A stretch of 25,915 bases of DNA from Actinomycetes bacterium (GTDB lineage: Bacteria; Actinomycetota; Actinomycetes; Actinomycetales; Actinomycetaceae), in NCBI GenBank assembly GCA_023389315.1, contig JAEWEQ010000007.1, positions 1 to 25,915 on the forward strand. Direction: 5' to 3'. The translations under genes and the position numbers were made by a program. How positions within the stretch are numbered: the first letter of the stretch is position 1; every line of letters starts with the position of its first letter. The notes under the pieces are model-generated. The model made no database searches and was not told where the DNA came from. It saw nothing but the letters and a program-made list of their open reading frames with translations. Below are positions 1-7,410 of this stretch, in pieces.

Positions 1-84
1 CCCCACTGCAGATCCACGACAACACAGTCTGAGACTACGCGCAGGCGCAAACGCAATTAGATGAGAACACTTTAGCAGGCTCGC
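1..84. other. Left edge, no assignable gene
   Basis: All three forward frames meet a stop within the first 64 bases, so the 3' end of a plus-strand gene could lie here. The visible peptides (9 to 20 residues) are too short to recognise. Nothing on the minus strand is supportable. The stretch precedes the hairpin that probably ends the nucleoside operon, which could also serve a converging gene from outside the window. Confidence 0.3.
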
Positions 85-116
85 CCCGGCAGTGGACTGT
101 GACAGTCACTGCCGGG
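85..116 (-). terminator. Hairpin ending the nucleoside operon
   Basis: A 10-bp perfect stem (CCCGGCAGTG pairing with CACTGCCGGG) continues past a one-base bulge into four more pairs closed by a TGA loop. It lies about 100 bases downstream of the deoC stop. There is no T tract on the minus-strand exit side, so it is either a non-canonical actinobacterial terminator or an RNA 3'-end stabiliser. It could also stop transcription converging from the left. Confidence 0.6.
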
Positions 117-214
117 ACTAGTTACAAAAACACCAGCGTTCGGCTGGGCGGACTTCGCGCGCGTCTATTTGTCTACCTGCACGCGCTGCCGACACCAAAC
201 GGAATGGCCTACGG

Positions 215-862
215 TTACTGCAAGCCTTCCAAAATCGCTTTGGAAGCGGACAGTCCCAGACGATTCGCACCGGCCTCGATCATGGCGAGGGCGGTCTGCG
301 CGTCCCGAATCCCGCCGGAGGCTTTCACTCCTAGGCGGTCCCCCACGGTTTGACGCATGAGCGCTACCGCATGCGTGGAGGCCCCTCCCGCCGGGTGGAA
401 ACCAGTGGAGGTCTTCACGAAGTCCGCGCCCGCAGCTTCGCTGGCCTTGCAGCACGCCACGATCTCTTCATCGGTCAGCGCCGCGGACTCAATGATGACT
501 TTCAGCAAAGCCCCGGGGATGGCGTCGCGCACCGCCCGGATGTCGGCTTCCACCGCCTCGAAGTTGCCTTCTTTGACGAGTTTGAGGTTCACCACCATGT
601 CTACTTCATCGGCACCCTGTTCCACGCTCAGGCGCGCTTCGGCGGCTTTCACCGCGCTGTGGTGGGCCCCGGAGGGGAAACCACACACGGTAGCGACCTT
701 CACCGAATCTGGGGCTTCGATCGGTAGCTGGTTGGGGCTTACGCACACCGAGAAAGTGCCCAACTGGGCGGCTTCGTCCACCAAGGCTTTGACGTCCTCG
801 CCGGTGGACTCAGGCTTTAAGAGGGTGTGGTCGATGATTTGCGCTACTTCTTCACGTTTCAT
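215..862 (-). CDS. deoC: Deoxyribose-phosphate aldolase
   Basis: This cytoplasmic class I aldolase cleaves 2-deoxyribose-5-phosphate to acetaldehyde and glyceraldehyde-3-phosphate, the last step of deoxynucleoside catabolism. At 215 residues it has the usual length for the short bacterial form. Visible family motifs are DHTLLKP near residue 11, DEVDMVVN with Asp88, the Schiff-base lysine Lys150 in ADFVKTSTGF, and Lys180 in GVKASGGIR. The ATG overlaps the stop of the upstream C39-like gene by ATGA, which indicates translational coupling. It is the last gene of the operon, after cytidine deaminase and thymidine phosphorylase, and completes the same pathway. A hairpin about 100 bases downstream probably ends the transcript. 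The identification is secure. Confidence 0.97.
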   Translation of the reverse strand: MKREEVAQIIDHTLLKPESTGEDVKALVDEAAQLGTFSVCVSPNQLPIEAPDSVKVATVCGFPSGAHHSAVKAAEARLSVEQGADEVDMVVNLKLVKEGNFEAVEADIRAVRDAIPGALLKVIIESAALTDEEIVACCKASEAAGADFVKTSTGFHPAGGASTHAVALMRQTVGDRLGVKASGGIRDAQTALAMIEAGANRLGLSASKAILEGLQ

Positions 863-1425
863 TTTTCTTCCTTCAGATTTTCACTTGCTTCTAGATTCGG
901 AACTACTGCCAATATTACGCGTCCCCAGTTCCCAAACGCCGGGTACGCTCGTCCCGCCACGGACGCCTCCCACAGCTGCTGCCAACTCATCGGATAGGTC
1001 TTCCCGCTGCTGGGCTCGGCCACTTCCATTTGCGAGGACGGGGCGGGCAGCACTGCCACCACGTGCCGTGGTAGGTGGTCCCACTTGGCGCCTTTTACGG
1101 TGCCGCCCCCGGTGTACAGGGCCACTTCCCTGCCCGCTTGTACTGCGCGGCGCACCAGGTCAAAGGTTTCCCGGTTCCACCGGTGGATGCGGTAGGGAGT
1201 GCCGGTGGCGGCGCTCAGCAGGCGCGCCAATGCCCACGGGCTGGTGCCCAGCGCGCGCGGCCACGGCATTCCCAGGCGGGCGGCGCGCCGGTGCATTCGG
1301 GTTTGTACCCGGCTGGCAACTGCCGGGTCAGCACCGGGATACCAACCCAAGTGGGGGCGGTGGCGGCTAGCAATCAGCCACGCCACCGCCATTCCACAGG
1401 TAGTTGGTGATCCTTGGGGCTGCAC
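859..1425 (-). CDS. C39-like cysteine peptidase-type protein
   Basis: A 188-residue protein with no signal peptide or membrane segment, so probably cytoplasmic. The N-terminus carries Gln4 and Cys10 in QGSPTTCGMAVAWL, the pattern of the oxyanion-hole Gln and nucleophile Cys of peptidase C39/C39-like folds. A His follows at 121 in HLPRHVVAVLP, then an acidic residue (Glu137 in VAEPSSG) at the position where this fold usually places Asp/Asn, then a closing strand WGRVILAVV. The order Cys, His, acid fits a papain-like fold, but this is motif reading only. The start is GTG three bases after the deoA stop, with no clear Shine-Dalgarno site, so translation is probably coupled. The stop overlaps deoC. 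No pathway role for a peptidase is obvious here. It could be an amidase, transglutaminase-like enzyme or inactive relative. Confidence 0.6.
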   Translation of the reverse strand: MQPQGSPTTCGMAVAWLIASRHRPHLGWYPGADPAVASRVQTRMHRRAARLGMPWPRALGTSPWALARLLSAATGTPYRIHRWNRETFDLVRRAVQAGREVALYTGGGTVKGAKWDHLPRHVVAVLPAPSSQMEVAEPSSGKTYPMSWQQLWEASVAGRAYPAFGNWGRVILAVVPNLEASENLKEEK

Positions 1426-1428
1426 GGG

Positions 1429-2718
1429 TCAGCTAATGCGGTCGAGCACCACTGATTCAGGTAACTGCGGCACACTAGCCCCAATCTCAAACGCGCCCTC
1501 CAGGGACTCCAGGGCACGGTCGAATCGCTCCGGGGTGGCGGTGCGCAAGGTCATCAACGGCTCCCCACGCTTGACCGAGTCACCGGGTTTCTTATGTAGC
1601 TCGATACCTGCCACCGCTTGCACCGGGTCTTCCTTGCGGGCTCGCCCGGCCCCCAGCCGCCAGGATGCCACCCCCACGCCGAGGGCATCGAGACGCTGCA
1701 AGTAGCCATCGGACTCGGCAACCACCTGGTGAGTATGTTCTGCTACCGGTAGCGGGGCATCCGGGTCACCGCCTTGGGCTTGTACCATCTGTCGCCAGCG
1801 GTCCATGGCGCGCCCATCTTTAAGGGCGGCAGCCACGTCCTCGCCATCGCGCCCCACTGCGGCCAGCATCTCTTGCGCCAGGGCAACCGTAAGTTCCACC
1901 ACGTCGGCCGGTCCGCCACCAGCAAGCACTTCCACCGATTCACGCACTTCCAGGGCGTTACCCACCGTCAGACCCAGCGGGGTTGACATGTCAGTCAGCA
2001 GCGCGACGGTTTTCACCCCGTGGTCGGTGCCCAGGTCCACCATGGTGGAGGCCAGTTCACGAGCCTTTTCCAGATTCTTCATGAACGCCCCGGACCCAAC
2101 TTTCACATCCAGCACCAAAGCGGAAGTACCCTCGGCAATCTTCTTCGACATGATGGAGGAAGAAATCAGCGGCACACAGTCCACCGTGGAGGTAATGTCA
2201 CGCAGTGCGTAGAGTTTCTTATCGGCCGGCGCCAGTCCCGCCCCAGCAGCACAGATCACCGCGCCTGGTCCGGTACCGAGCATCTGCATGATCTGCTCGT
2301 TTGAGACGTTGGCTTCCCAACCTTTAATGGACTCCATCTTGTCCAGGGTGCCGCCGGTGTGTCCCAGGCCGCGTCCCGACAGTTGCGGCACCGCCACGTC
2401 GAAAGCCGCCACCAGCGGGGCCAGAGGCAGGGTGATCTTATCCCCCACTCCCCCGGTGGAGTGCTTATCCGCCGTGGGTCGGGGCAAGGAGGCGAAATCC
2501 ATGGTTTCCCCGGAGTCAATCATGGCTTGGGTCCACTGCGAAATCTCCGTGCGGTTCATGCCGCGCAAGAAGATGGCCATCGCCAGGGCCGCCATTTGTT
2601 CATCGCCCACCGCACCGCGGGTATAGGCATCGATTACCCAAGCAATTTGTTCTGGCGTTAACTCCCCACCGTCACGCTTGCAACGAATTACATCTACTAC
2701 ATCAAAGGCTTCAGTCAT
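1429..2718 (-). CDS. deoA: Thymidine/pyrimidine-nucleoside phosphorylase
   Basis: Phosphorolyses thymidine or deoxyuridine to the base and 2-deoxyribose-1-phosphate in the cytoplasm. The 429-residue length is typical. Family motifs are clear: KHSTGGVGDK at 85-94 (phosphate-binding region), SGRGLGHTGGTLDK at 114-127, and the VPLISSSIMSKKIAEG segment near 185-200, followed by the C-terminal alpha/beta domain. Sequence reading cannot separate strict thymidine phosphorylase from pyrimidine-nucleoside phosphorylase (Pdp), so the symbol is provisional. Its ATG lies inside the 3' end of cdd (8-base overlap), implying coupling. The product feeds DeoC after mutase conversion, but no phosphopentomutase gene is present in this window. 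Confidence 0.95.
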   Translation of the reverse strand: MTEAFDVVDVIRCKRDGGELTPEQIAWVIDAYTRGAVGDEQMAALAMAIFLRGMNRTEISQWTQAMIDSGETMDFASLPRPTADKHSTGGVGDKITLPLAPLVAAFDVAVPQLSGRGLGHTGGTLDKMESIKGWEANVSNEQIMQMLGTGPGAVICAAGAGLAPADKKLYALRDITSTVDCVPLISSSIMSKKIAEGTSALVLDVKVGSGAFMKNLEKARELASTMVDLGTDHGVKTVALLTDMSTPLGLTVGNALEVRESVEVLAGGGPADVVELTVALAQEMLAAVGRDGEDVAAALKDGRAMDRWRQMVQAQGGDPDAPLPVAEHTHQVVAESDGYLQRLDALGVGVASWRLGAGRARKEDPVQAVAGIELHKKPGDSVKRGEPLMTLRTATPERFDRALESLEGAFEIGASVPQLPESVVLDRIS

Positions 2719-3127
2719 TGTTATTTTTGTCTTTCATTTCGCCTAAATCCTGCGGGCCGAAGGCGTCCGGCAACACTTGCGCCATAGTCATCTCACCGCG
2801 CGGCATGAGGACCACTAGGTTGGGTCCACCGTGTTCGTACAGCAGTTGGCGGCAGCGTCCACACGGAACGATCAGATCCCCGTTGCCGTTTACACACACG
2901 AACGCCACTAAGCGGCCTCCCCCGCCGCGGATAAGTTCTGACACCAGGCCACACTCAGCACACAGGGTGATGCCGTAGCCGGCGTTTTCTACGTTACAGC
3001 CGGTGACCACACGCCCATCGTCAACGAGGGCGGCCGCCCCCACCGGATAGTTGGAATAGGGAGCATAGGCGCACCGCATGGCCTCTTGTGCCTGTGCGCG
3101 TAACTGCTCCCACGGATAACTTGTCAT
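2711..3127 (-). CDS. cdd: Cytidine deaminase
   Basis: Deaminates cytidine and deoxycytidine to uridine and deoxyuridine, supplying substrates for the phosphorylase encoded next. The protein has 138 residues from the chosen start, the length of the small homotetrameric class. The zinc site shows as CAECG (Cys56 and catalytic Glu58) and PCGRC (Cys89, Cys92), and the substrate motif NVENAGYG precedes it. An upstream in-frame start at 3154 would add nine residues, but that extension runs into the arm of a 13-bp hairpin. The ATG at 3127 has AAGGA seven bases upstream, so it is preferred. The gene overlaps deoA by eight bases. Confidence 0.96.
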   Translation of the reverse strand: MTSYPWEQLRAQAQEAMRCAYAPYSNYPVGAAALVDDGRVVTGCNVENAGYGITLCAECGLVSELIRGGGGRLVAFVCVNGNGDLIVPCGRCRQLLYEHGGPNLVVLMPRGEMTMAQVLPDAFGPQDLGEMKDKNNND

Positions 3128-3134
3128 ATTCAGG

Positions 3135-3139
3135 TCCTT
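3135..3139 (-). promoter_or_regulatory. Ribosome binding site deciding the cdd start
   Basis: AAGGA on the minus strand with a seven-base spacer to the ATG at 3127. It supports the shorter cdd product over the start at 3154. Confidence 0.65.
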
Positions 3140-3147
3140 GGGGTGTC

Positions 3148-3179
3148 CCCTCACCCCACGGCCGAACGTGGGGTGAGGG
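3148..3179 (-). promoter_or_regulatory. 13-bp perfect stem-loop between transporter and enzyme genes
   Basis: CCCTCACCCCACG and its exact reverse complement flank a six-base loop (GCCGAA). It sits in the 79-base gap between the last permease gene and cdd. There is no T run on the minus-strand exit side. A partial terminator, an RNase-processing or mRNA-stability element that sets transporter versus enzyme expression is the simplest reading. A protein-binding operator is also possible. Confidence 0.7.
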
Positions 3180-3206
3180 AAGGATTCACGCCTAGTTAGG
3201 CATCCA

Positions 3207-4478
3207 TCACGGGTAGGGCTTGCCTTCAGCAGCGGGTGCGCGCACCGCTCCCACGAAGCCAGCCACCGCCAAAATGGTGATGATGTAGGGGGTCATGAGC
3301 AGGAATTCGGAGGGAATGGAAGACCCGGTGGCCTGCATAATTTGCCCCAGTTTGGTGGCGAAGCCGAACAGCAGGGCGGCAGCGAAGGCGCCCTTGGGAT
3401 TCCAGCGTCCCAAGATCATGGCGGCGAGGGCGATAAAGCCGTTACCGGCCGCCATGTCCTTAGAGAATGCCAGACCTTGGCCGATGCTGAAGAAGGCTCC
3501 CCCCAAGCCAGCCAAGGCTCCACCCAACAGGACATTGCGCCAGCGGGTGAGGTTTACCTTGATACCAACTGTGTCAGCGGCCTTGGGGTGTTCACCACAT
3601 GCCCGCATGCGCAGACCCCAACGGGAGTTAAACACCATGAACTGCAACGCGATCACCGCGATGAACATCAGGTACACCAGCAGCGATTGGTTGAACAGGA
3701 GCGGCCCAATAACTGGGATATCTTTCAAGATCGGAATCGGAATGGGTGCCAGGGCGTTGACCGAGTTAAGGCTTTCTGCGCGGAACTTCAATACTGTGGA
3801 GTATAAGAAGGAGGTTAATCCCAGCACCAGCATGTTAAGCACCACCCCGACGATGATGTGGTCGGTGCGGAAGTTCACGGTGAATAGGGCCAACAGCGCT
3901 GCCACCATTACCCCGGCGATGGAAGCACCGATCAAGCCGACGTAAGCGTTACCGGCCAACGAGGCAACCACCGCTCCCATGAAAGCACCAAAGAGAAGCT
4001 GGCCTTCGATGGCGATATTGATTACACCGGAGCGTTCGCAAACCACACCAGAGAGCGATCCGAATACTAAGGGGGTGGCGAAAGCTAGTGCTCCGGTTAG
4101 TAGTGAAACCATCGGCAGGTGAGAGCTTTCCCGTCCCGCGACTGTCGACACTAGGAACGCCAGGACGAACGCTATGCCCACGCCTAGCAGTAGCCAACCG
4201 GAAATGTGTTTATGGCTCAGTGCCAGCTTCCAAATCCAAGCGGTCAAGGCTGCAGCGATCACTGCCATGATAATCACTGTGGGGCGCCCAGGAAGTACCG
4301 TTTCAGGGATCTCGAACCAACTAGTCGCACCCGCCCAAGTCAGATGCGAGGCACCCGAGGTGATGGTGATTAGCAAAACGGTAAGTAAGGTCATCGCGGT
4401 AGCAGCAATAGGGTCACGCCATGCCACTTTCAGCCGGATCTGTGGATCTGCATTTTGAGTTTGCGTGGTCGCGCTCAC
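3207..4478 (-). CDS. Nucleoside ABC transporter permease (NupQ/YufQ type)
   Basis: Integral membrane subunit of the BPD_transp_2 family that forms part of the pore of the nucleoside importer. The 423-residue chain has roughly ten hydrophobic segments, several Gly/Ala-rich, with a family-typical stretch (ATPLVFGSLSGVVCERSGVINIAIEGQLLFGA, residues about 135-166) and a C-terminus ending GKPYP as in NupQ-like proteins. The N-terminal 100 residues contain three extra hydrophobic segments ahead of the core. The GTG start overlaps the stop of the other permease gene by four bases (GTGA) and is preceded by a strong GGGGAGG site. The BMP lipoprotein, ATPase and partner permease are all upstream in the same operon. 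Exact substrates are inferred from the neighbours. Confidence 0.92.
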   Translation of the reverse strand: MSATTQTQNADPQIRLKVAWRDPIAATAMTLLTVLLITITSGASHLTWAGATSWFEIPETVLPGRPTVIIMAVIAAALTAWIWKLALSHKHISGWLLLGVGIAFVLAFLVSTVAGRESSHLPMVSLLTGALAFATPLVFGSLSGVVCERSGVINIAIEGQLLFGAFMGAVVASLAGNAYVGLIGASIAGVMVAALLALFTVNFRTDHIIVGVVLNMLVLGLTSFLYSTVLKFRAESLNSVNALAPIPIPILKDIPVIGPLLFNQSLLVYLMFIAVIALQFMVFNSRWGLRMRACGEHPKAADTVGIKVNLTRWRNVLLGGALAGLGGAFFSIGQGLAFSKDMAAGNGFIALAAMILGRWNPKGAFAAALLFGFATKLGQIMQATGSSIPSEFLLMTPYIITILAVAGFVGAVRAPAAEGKPYP

Positions 4479-5761
4479 TTTTCCTCCCCTTTCTGCTTAG
4501 CACCAGCGGCAGCGGAGGTACGTGCCGCGACCTTGCGTTTTTGCCTGAAGTAACGAATTGCTTCGGAAGCAGCAATCAACAAAACAATGATGGCCTGGGT
4601 GATTTGTACGATATCCACCGGAATACCCGCGGAAGACTGCATGGTGGCACCGCCGGCCGCTAGGGCGCCGAACAGCAAACCCGCCAGCACTGTCCCAAGC
4701 GGAGTGGATTTACCAAGCAACGCCACGGTTATGGCATCAAAGCCGTAGGAACCGGCGGTACCGCCGGTGAGGAAACGCTCCGTACCTAAAACCGGTGCGG
4801 TACCGGCCAGCCCAGCCAAAGCCCCCGAAATAACCAGGGTCAAGAAGATGACACGGGGCACGGAAATACCGGCAGTACGGGCAGCATCAGGGTTAGCACC
4901 AGCGGCGCGCAGCTCGAAACCAAAGGTAGAACGCTCCAGCAACCACCACACGAATACCGCTGCCAAGATCGCTATCACAATGGAAATATCCAACCGGTAA
5001 GCAGCGAAAGGCCGCAGGTAGTGCGCGGTTTCCTGAGTGTACAGGGATTTACCGGCGTTACCATCACCGATCATGAACTTAGTGGTCAACAGGTAGGAGA
5101 GCAATAGCGCCGCCACCGAGTTGAGCATGATGGTGACGATAACCTCATTGGCGCCCGCGCGAGCTTTAAGAATCCCTGGGATGGCACCCCACAGAGCCCC
5201 ACCAACCATCGCGCAGAGCATAGCTACTAGCAGGTGCAAGCCATATGGCAGATGCAGGTGGATACCAGCAATTGCGCCGCAAAGGGAGCCGATAATGAAC
5301 TGTCCTTGAACACCAATGTTGAATAGTCCAGCGCGGAATGCCACCGCGATTGCCAAACCGGCCAAAATCAGCGGAATGGAACGCGTGAGCGTCTCAAAGA
5401 TCGGCTTAATGGCCCCGGCTGCAGTGGCAGAGCGGTAGTCGAAGATAGCTCCACGTACCAAGGAGGAGAAGAAACTTTGGAAAGTTGCTCCGGCCTCGGA
5501 AAGGAAATCAGAGGGACGTGCGAAGAAATAGGTAGCGGTGTTTTGGACTTCCTTATCGAAGGCCACCACAATGAGGGCACCAATGATTAGGGAGACGGTA
5601 ATGGCGCCAAGGATCACCCCAGTGTTAATACCCAGCACCTGTTTGCGTATACGTTGAGCCCACGCCAGGTCCCGCTTTCCAGTAGGTTCTCCCTGTGGTT
5701 CCAAAGTTCCCGGGTTTTGTGCGGGCGGCGGAGTGGGGCTGGAATCGAGCGGGTTACTCAT
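4475..5761 (-). CDS. Nucleoside ABC transporter permease (NupP/YufP type)
   Basis: Second BPD_transp_2 membrane subunit of the nucleoside importer, 428 residues from the chosen start. A Pro-rich cytoplasmic N-terminal tail of about 35 residues precedes the first membrane helix (GVILGAITVSLIIGALIVVAF). A loop follows, then the core with segments such as PLILAGLAIAVAFRAGLFNIG and the conserved GFELRAAGANPDAARTAGIS cytoplasmic loop that contacts the ATPase. The C-terminus is Lys/Ala-rich. A start at 5776 is possible, but the ATG at 5761 has AAGGAGG with a five-base spacer and gives an eight-base overlap with the ATPase gene, so it is preferred. The two different permeases suggest a heterodimeric channel served by the single double-domain ATPase. 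Confidence 0.92.
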   Translation of the reverse strand: MSNPLDSSPTPPPAQNPGTLEPQGEPTGKRDLAWAQRIRKQVLGINTGVILGAITVSLIIGALIVVAFDKEVQNTATYFFARPSDFLSEAGATFQSFFSSLVRGAIFDYRSATAAGAIKPIFETLTRSIPLILAGLAIAVAFRAGLFNIGVQGQFIIGSLCGAIAGIHLHLPYGLHLLVAMLCAMVGGALWGAIPGILKARAGANEVIVTIMLNSVAALLLSYLLTTKFMIGDGNAGKSLYTQETAHYLRPFAAYRLDISIVIAILAAVFVWWLLERSTFGFELRAAGANPDAARTAGISVPRVIFLTLVISGALAGLAGTAPVLGTERFLTGGTAGSYGFDAITVALLGKSTPLGTVLAGLLFGALAAGGATMQSSAGIPVDIVQITQAIIVLLIAASEAIRYFRQKRKVAARTSAAAGAKQKGEEK

Positions 5762-7313
5762 CTGCGCCTCCTTCAATAATGGTGGGCTGAGCAGCGGCCT
5801 GTTCCTGCGCTTCTACAAGCGGCACTCCTGCCATCATTAAGCCCAGGACATCACGCGGAGTGCCCGCCGGCACGATCCCCACGATGCGTCCGCGATACAT
5901 TACCGCGATGCGGTCGGCGAGGGCATCGACCTCGTCCAACTCGGTGGAAATTACCAGCACGGCGGTGTCATTATCGCGCTCTTGCACGATGCGTTTGTAC
6001 ACGAATTCAATCGACCCCACGTCCAAACCACGAGTAGGTTGGGAAGCCACCAGCGCGGACAGGGGGCGGGAGAGTTCACGCGCCAAAATCGCCTTCTGTG
6101 CGTTACCACCAGAAAGGGTTGAGATCGGGTCGTGCACCGAAGTTACGCGCACGTCAAACTCATCACGCAGCTTCTCCGCATTAGCTTCCACTACCGCGGG
6201 TTTCATATTGATACCGGTAGCAAATGGTTTTTGATCATATTGATCCAAAATCATATTCTCTGCGATGGAGAAACTAGCCACCATGCCATCGGTGGAGCGA
6301 TCCTCGGGAACGAACCCTAACCCGTGTTGTAGACGTTTCTTAATGTTGTCGCTCGCAACATCGCGACCCCCAATCTCTACGCTCCCAGCGTTGGGTGTAC
6401 GCGACCCCAGGATAACTTCGGCCAACTCCGTCTGCCCGTTTCCTTGGACGCCGGCGACACAGACGATTTCCCCGCGTTTTACTTCCAGGTCAATATCCTT
6501 AAGCAGAGTCTGCCCGTCCTCGCCGAGGGCGGTAACCCTCTTTATAGACAAACCCACCTCACCCTCAGTGGGGGGATTCTTGTCTACCCCTAAGTTCACG
6601 GGACGCCCAACCATTAGGGAAGCAAGTTCCTTTTCGGTGGAAGTTGGAGCGGCTTCACCCACCACCTTACCGCGACGAATCACGGTGATACGGTCAGCAA
6701 CTGCTCTCACCTCCCGAAGTTTGTGAGTGATGAAGACGATGGAAGTGCCAGAAGCTTTCAGCTGCAGCATGATTTCCATTAGTTCGTCAGTTTCCTGAGG
6801 GGTAAGCACCGCGGTGGGCTCGTCCAGGATCAGTACTTTGGCGTCACGAGAGAGAGCTTTAATGATCTCCACCCGCTGCTGTGCGCCGACCGGTAGGTCA
6901 CCGATCGTCGCTTTCGGGTCGATATCAAACCCGAAACGTGCCGATAGTTTATTTACTAATTCCGCCGCTTCACGGTGTTTGATAACGCCCCCGAATCCGG
7001 TGGGTTCGTAACCTAGGGCGACCGAGTCAGCGACCGTAAATACGGGCACCAGCATGAAGTGCTGATGCACCATGCCGATTCCGGCGGCAACAGCGTCGCC
7101 GGGGCCGGAGAAGGTTACCGGCTTGTCGTCAATGAGTATTTCCCCATCGTCGGGGGTATAAAGGCCATAGAGGACGTTCATCAAGGTAGATTTACCCGCC
7201 CCGTTTTCGCCAAGCAATGCGTGGATCTCACCGGGTTCGATGGTGAGGTCAATGTGATCGTTAGCGACGAGCGGTCCAAATACCTTGGTGATTCCTCGAA
7301 GTTCGAGTTTCAC
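5754..7313 (-). CDS. Nucleoside ABC transporter ATPase, two nucleotide-binding domains
   Basis: Cytoplasmic energy subunit of the importer, RbsA/MglA/YufO type, with two fused ABC domains (519 residues). Domain 1 has Walker A GENGAGKST at 35-43, a degenerate signature (LPVGAQQRVEI) and Walker B VLILDEPTAVLT near 160-171. Domain 2 has a variant Walker A (GVQGNGQTE), the signature LSGGN at 400-404, and a degenerate Walker B (LVASQPTRGLD). Such asymmetry is usual for sugar and nucleoside ABC ATPases, where one site is catalytically weak. An upstream GTG at 7358 would place the start inside a strong hairpin. The GTG at 7313, directly before KLELRGITKVFG, is preferred although its Shine-Dalgarno site is poor. 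Confidence 0.93.
   Translation of the reverse strand: MKLELRGITKVFGPLVANDHIDLTIEPGEIHALLGENGAGKSTLMNVLYGLYTPDDGEILIDDKPVTFSGPGDAVAAGIGMVHQHFMLVPVFTVADSVALGYEPTGFGGVIKHREAAELVNKLSARFGFDIDPKATIGDLPVGAQQRVEIIKALSRDAKVLILDEPTAVLTPQETDELMEIMLQLKASGTSIVFITHKLREVRAVADRITVIRRGKVVGEAAPTSTEKELASLMVGRPVNLGVDKNPPTEGEVGLSIKRVTALGEDGQTLLKDIDLEVKRGEIVCVAGVQGNGQTELAEVILGSRTPNAGSVEIGGRDVASDNIKKRLQHGLGFVPEDRSTDGMVASFSIAENMILDQYDQKPFATGINMKPAVVEANAEKLRDEFDVRVTSVHDPISTLSGGNAQKAILARELSRPLSALVASQPTRGLDVGSIEFVYKRIVQERDNDTAVLVISTELDEVDALADRIAVMYRGRIVGIVPAGTPRDVLGLMMAGVPLVEAQEQAAAQPTIIEGGADE
5767..5773 (-). promoter_or_regulatory. Ribosome binding site deciding the permease start at 5761
   Basis: AAGGAGG on the minus strand, five bases before the ATG at 5761, lying inside the last codons of the ATPase gene. 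It favours this ATG over the in-frame one at 5776. Confidence 0.7.
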
Positions 7314-7355
7314 TGCAGTGATTGCTTTCTGTAAGAGGCGTGGCTCCTGCGACAA

Positions 7356-7395
7356 CACAAGGCCCGGCCGCTTTGGGCGATTACCGGGCCTTGTG
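7356..7395 (-). terminator. Hairpin after the lipoprotein gene (attenuator candidate)
   Basis: A 12-bp perfect inverted repeat (CACAAGGCCCGG and its complement CCGGGCCTTGTG) with a 16-base loop lies 15 bases after the lipoprotein stop and before the ATPase. In many binding-protein-dependent transporters a partial terminator or stabilising hairpin at this place keeps the binding protein more abundant than the membrane complex. No T tract is visible, so stabilisation or partial termination is inferred. Confidence 0.7.
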
Positions 7396-7410
7396 CGTTT
7401 GAGGATATGA

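Noticed and set aside
357..1370. Long plus-strand frame opposite deoC and the C39-like gene
   Set aside because: It is Ser/Thr/Arg-rich with no motifs. The minus strand encodes a complete DeoC here.
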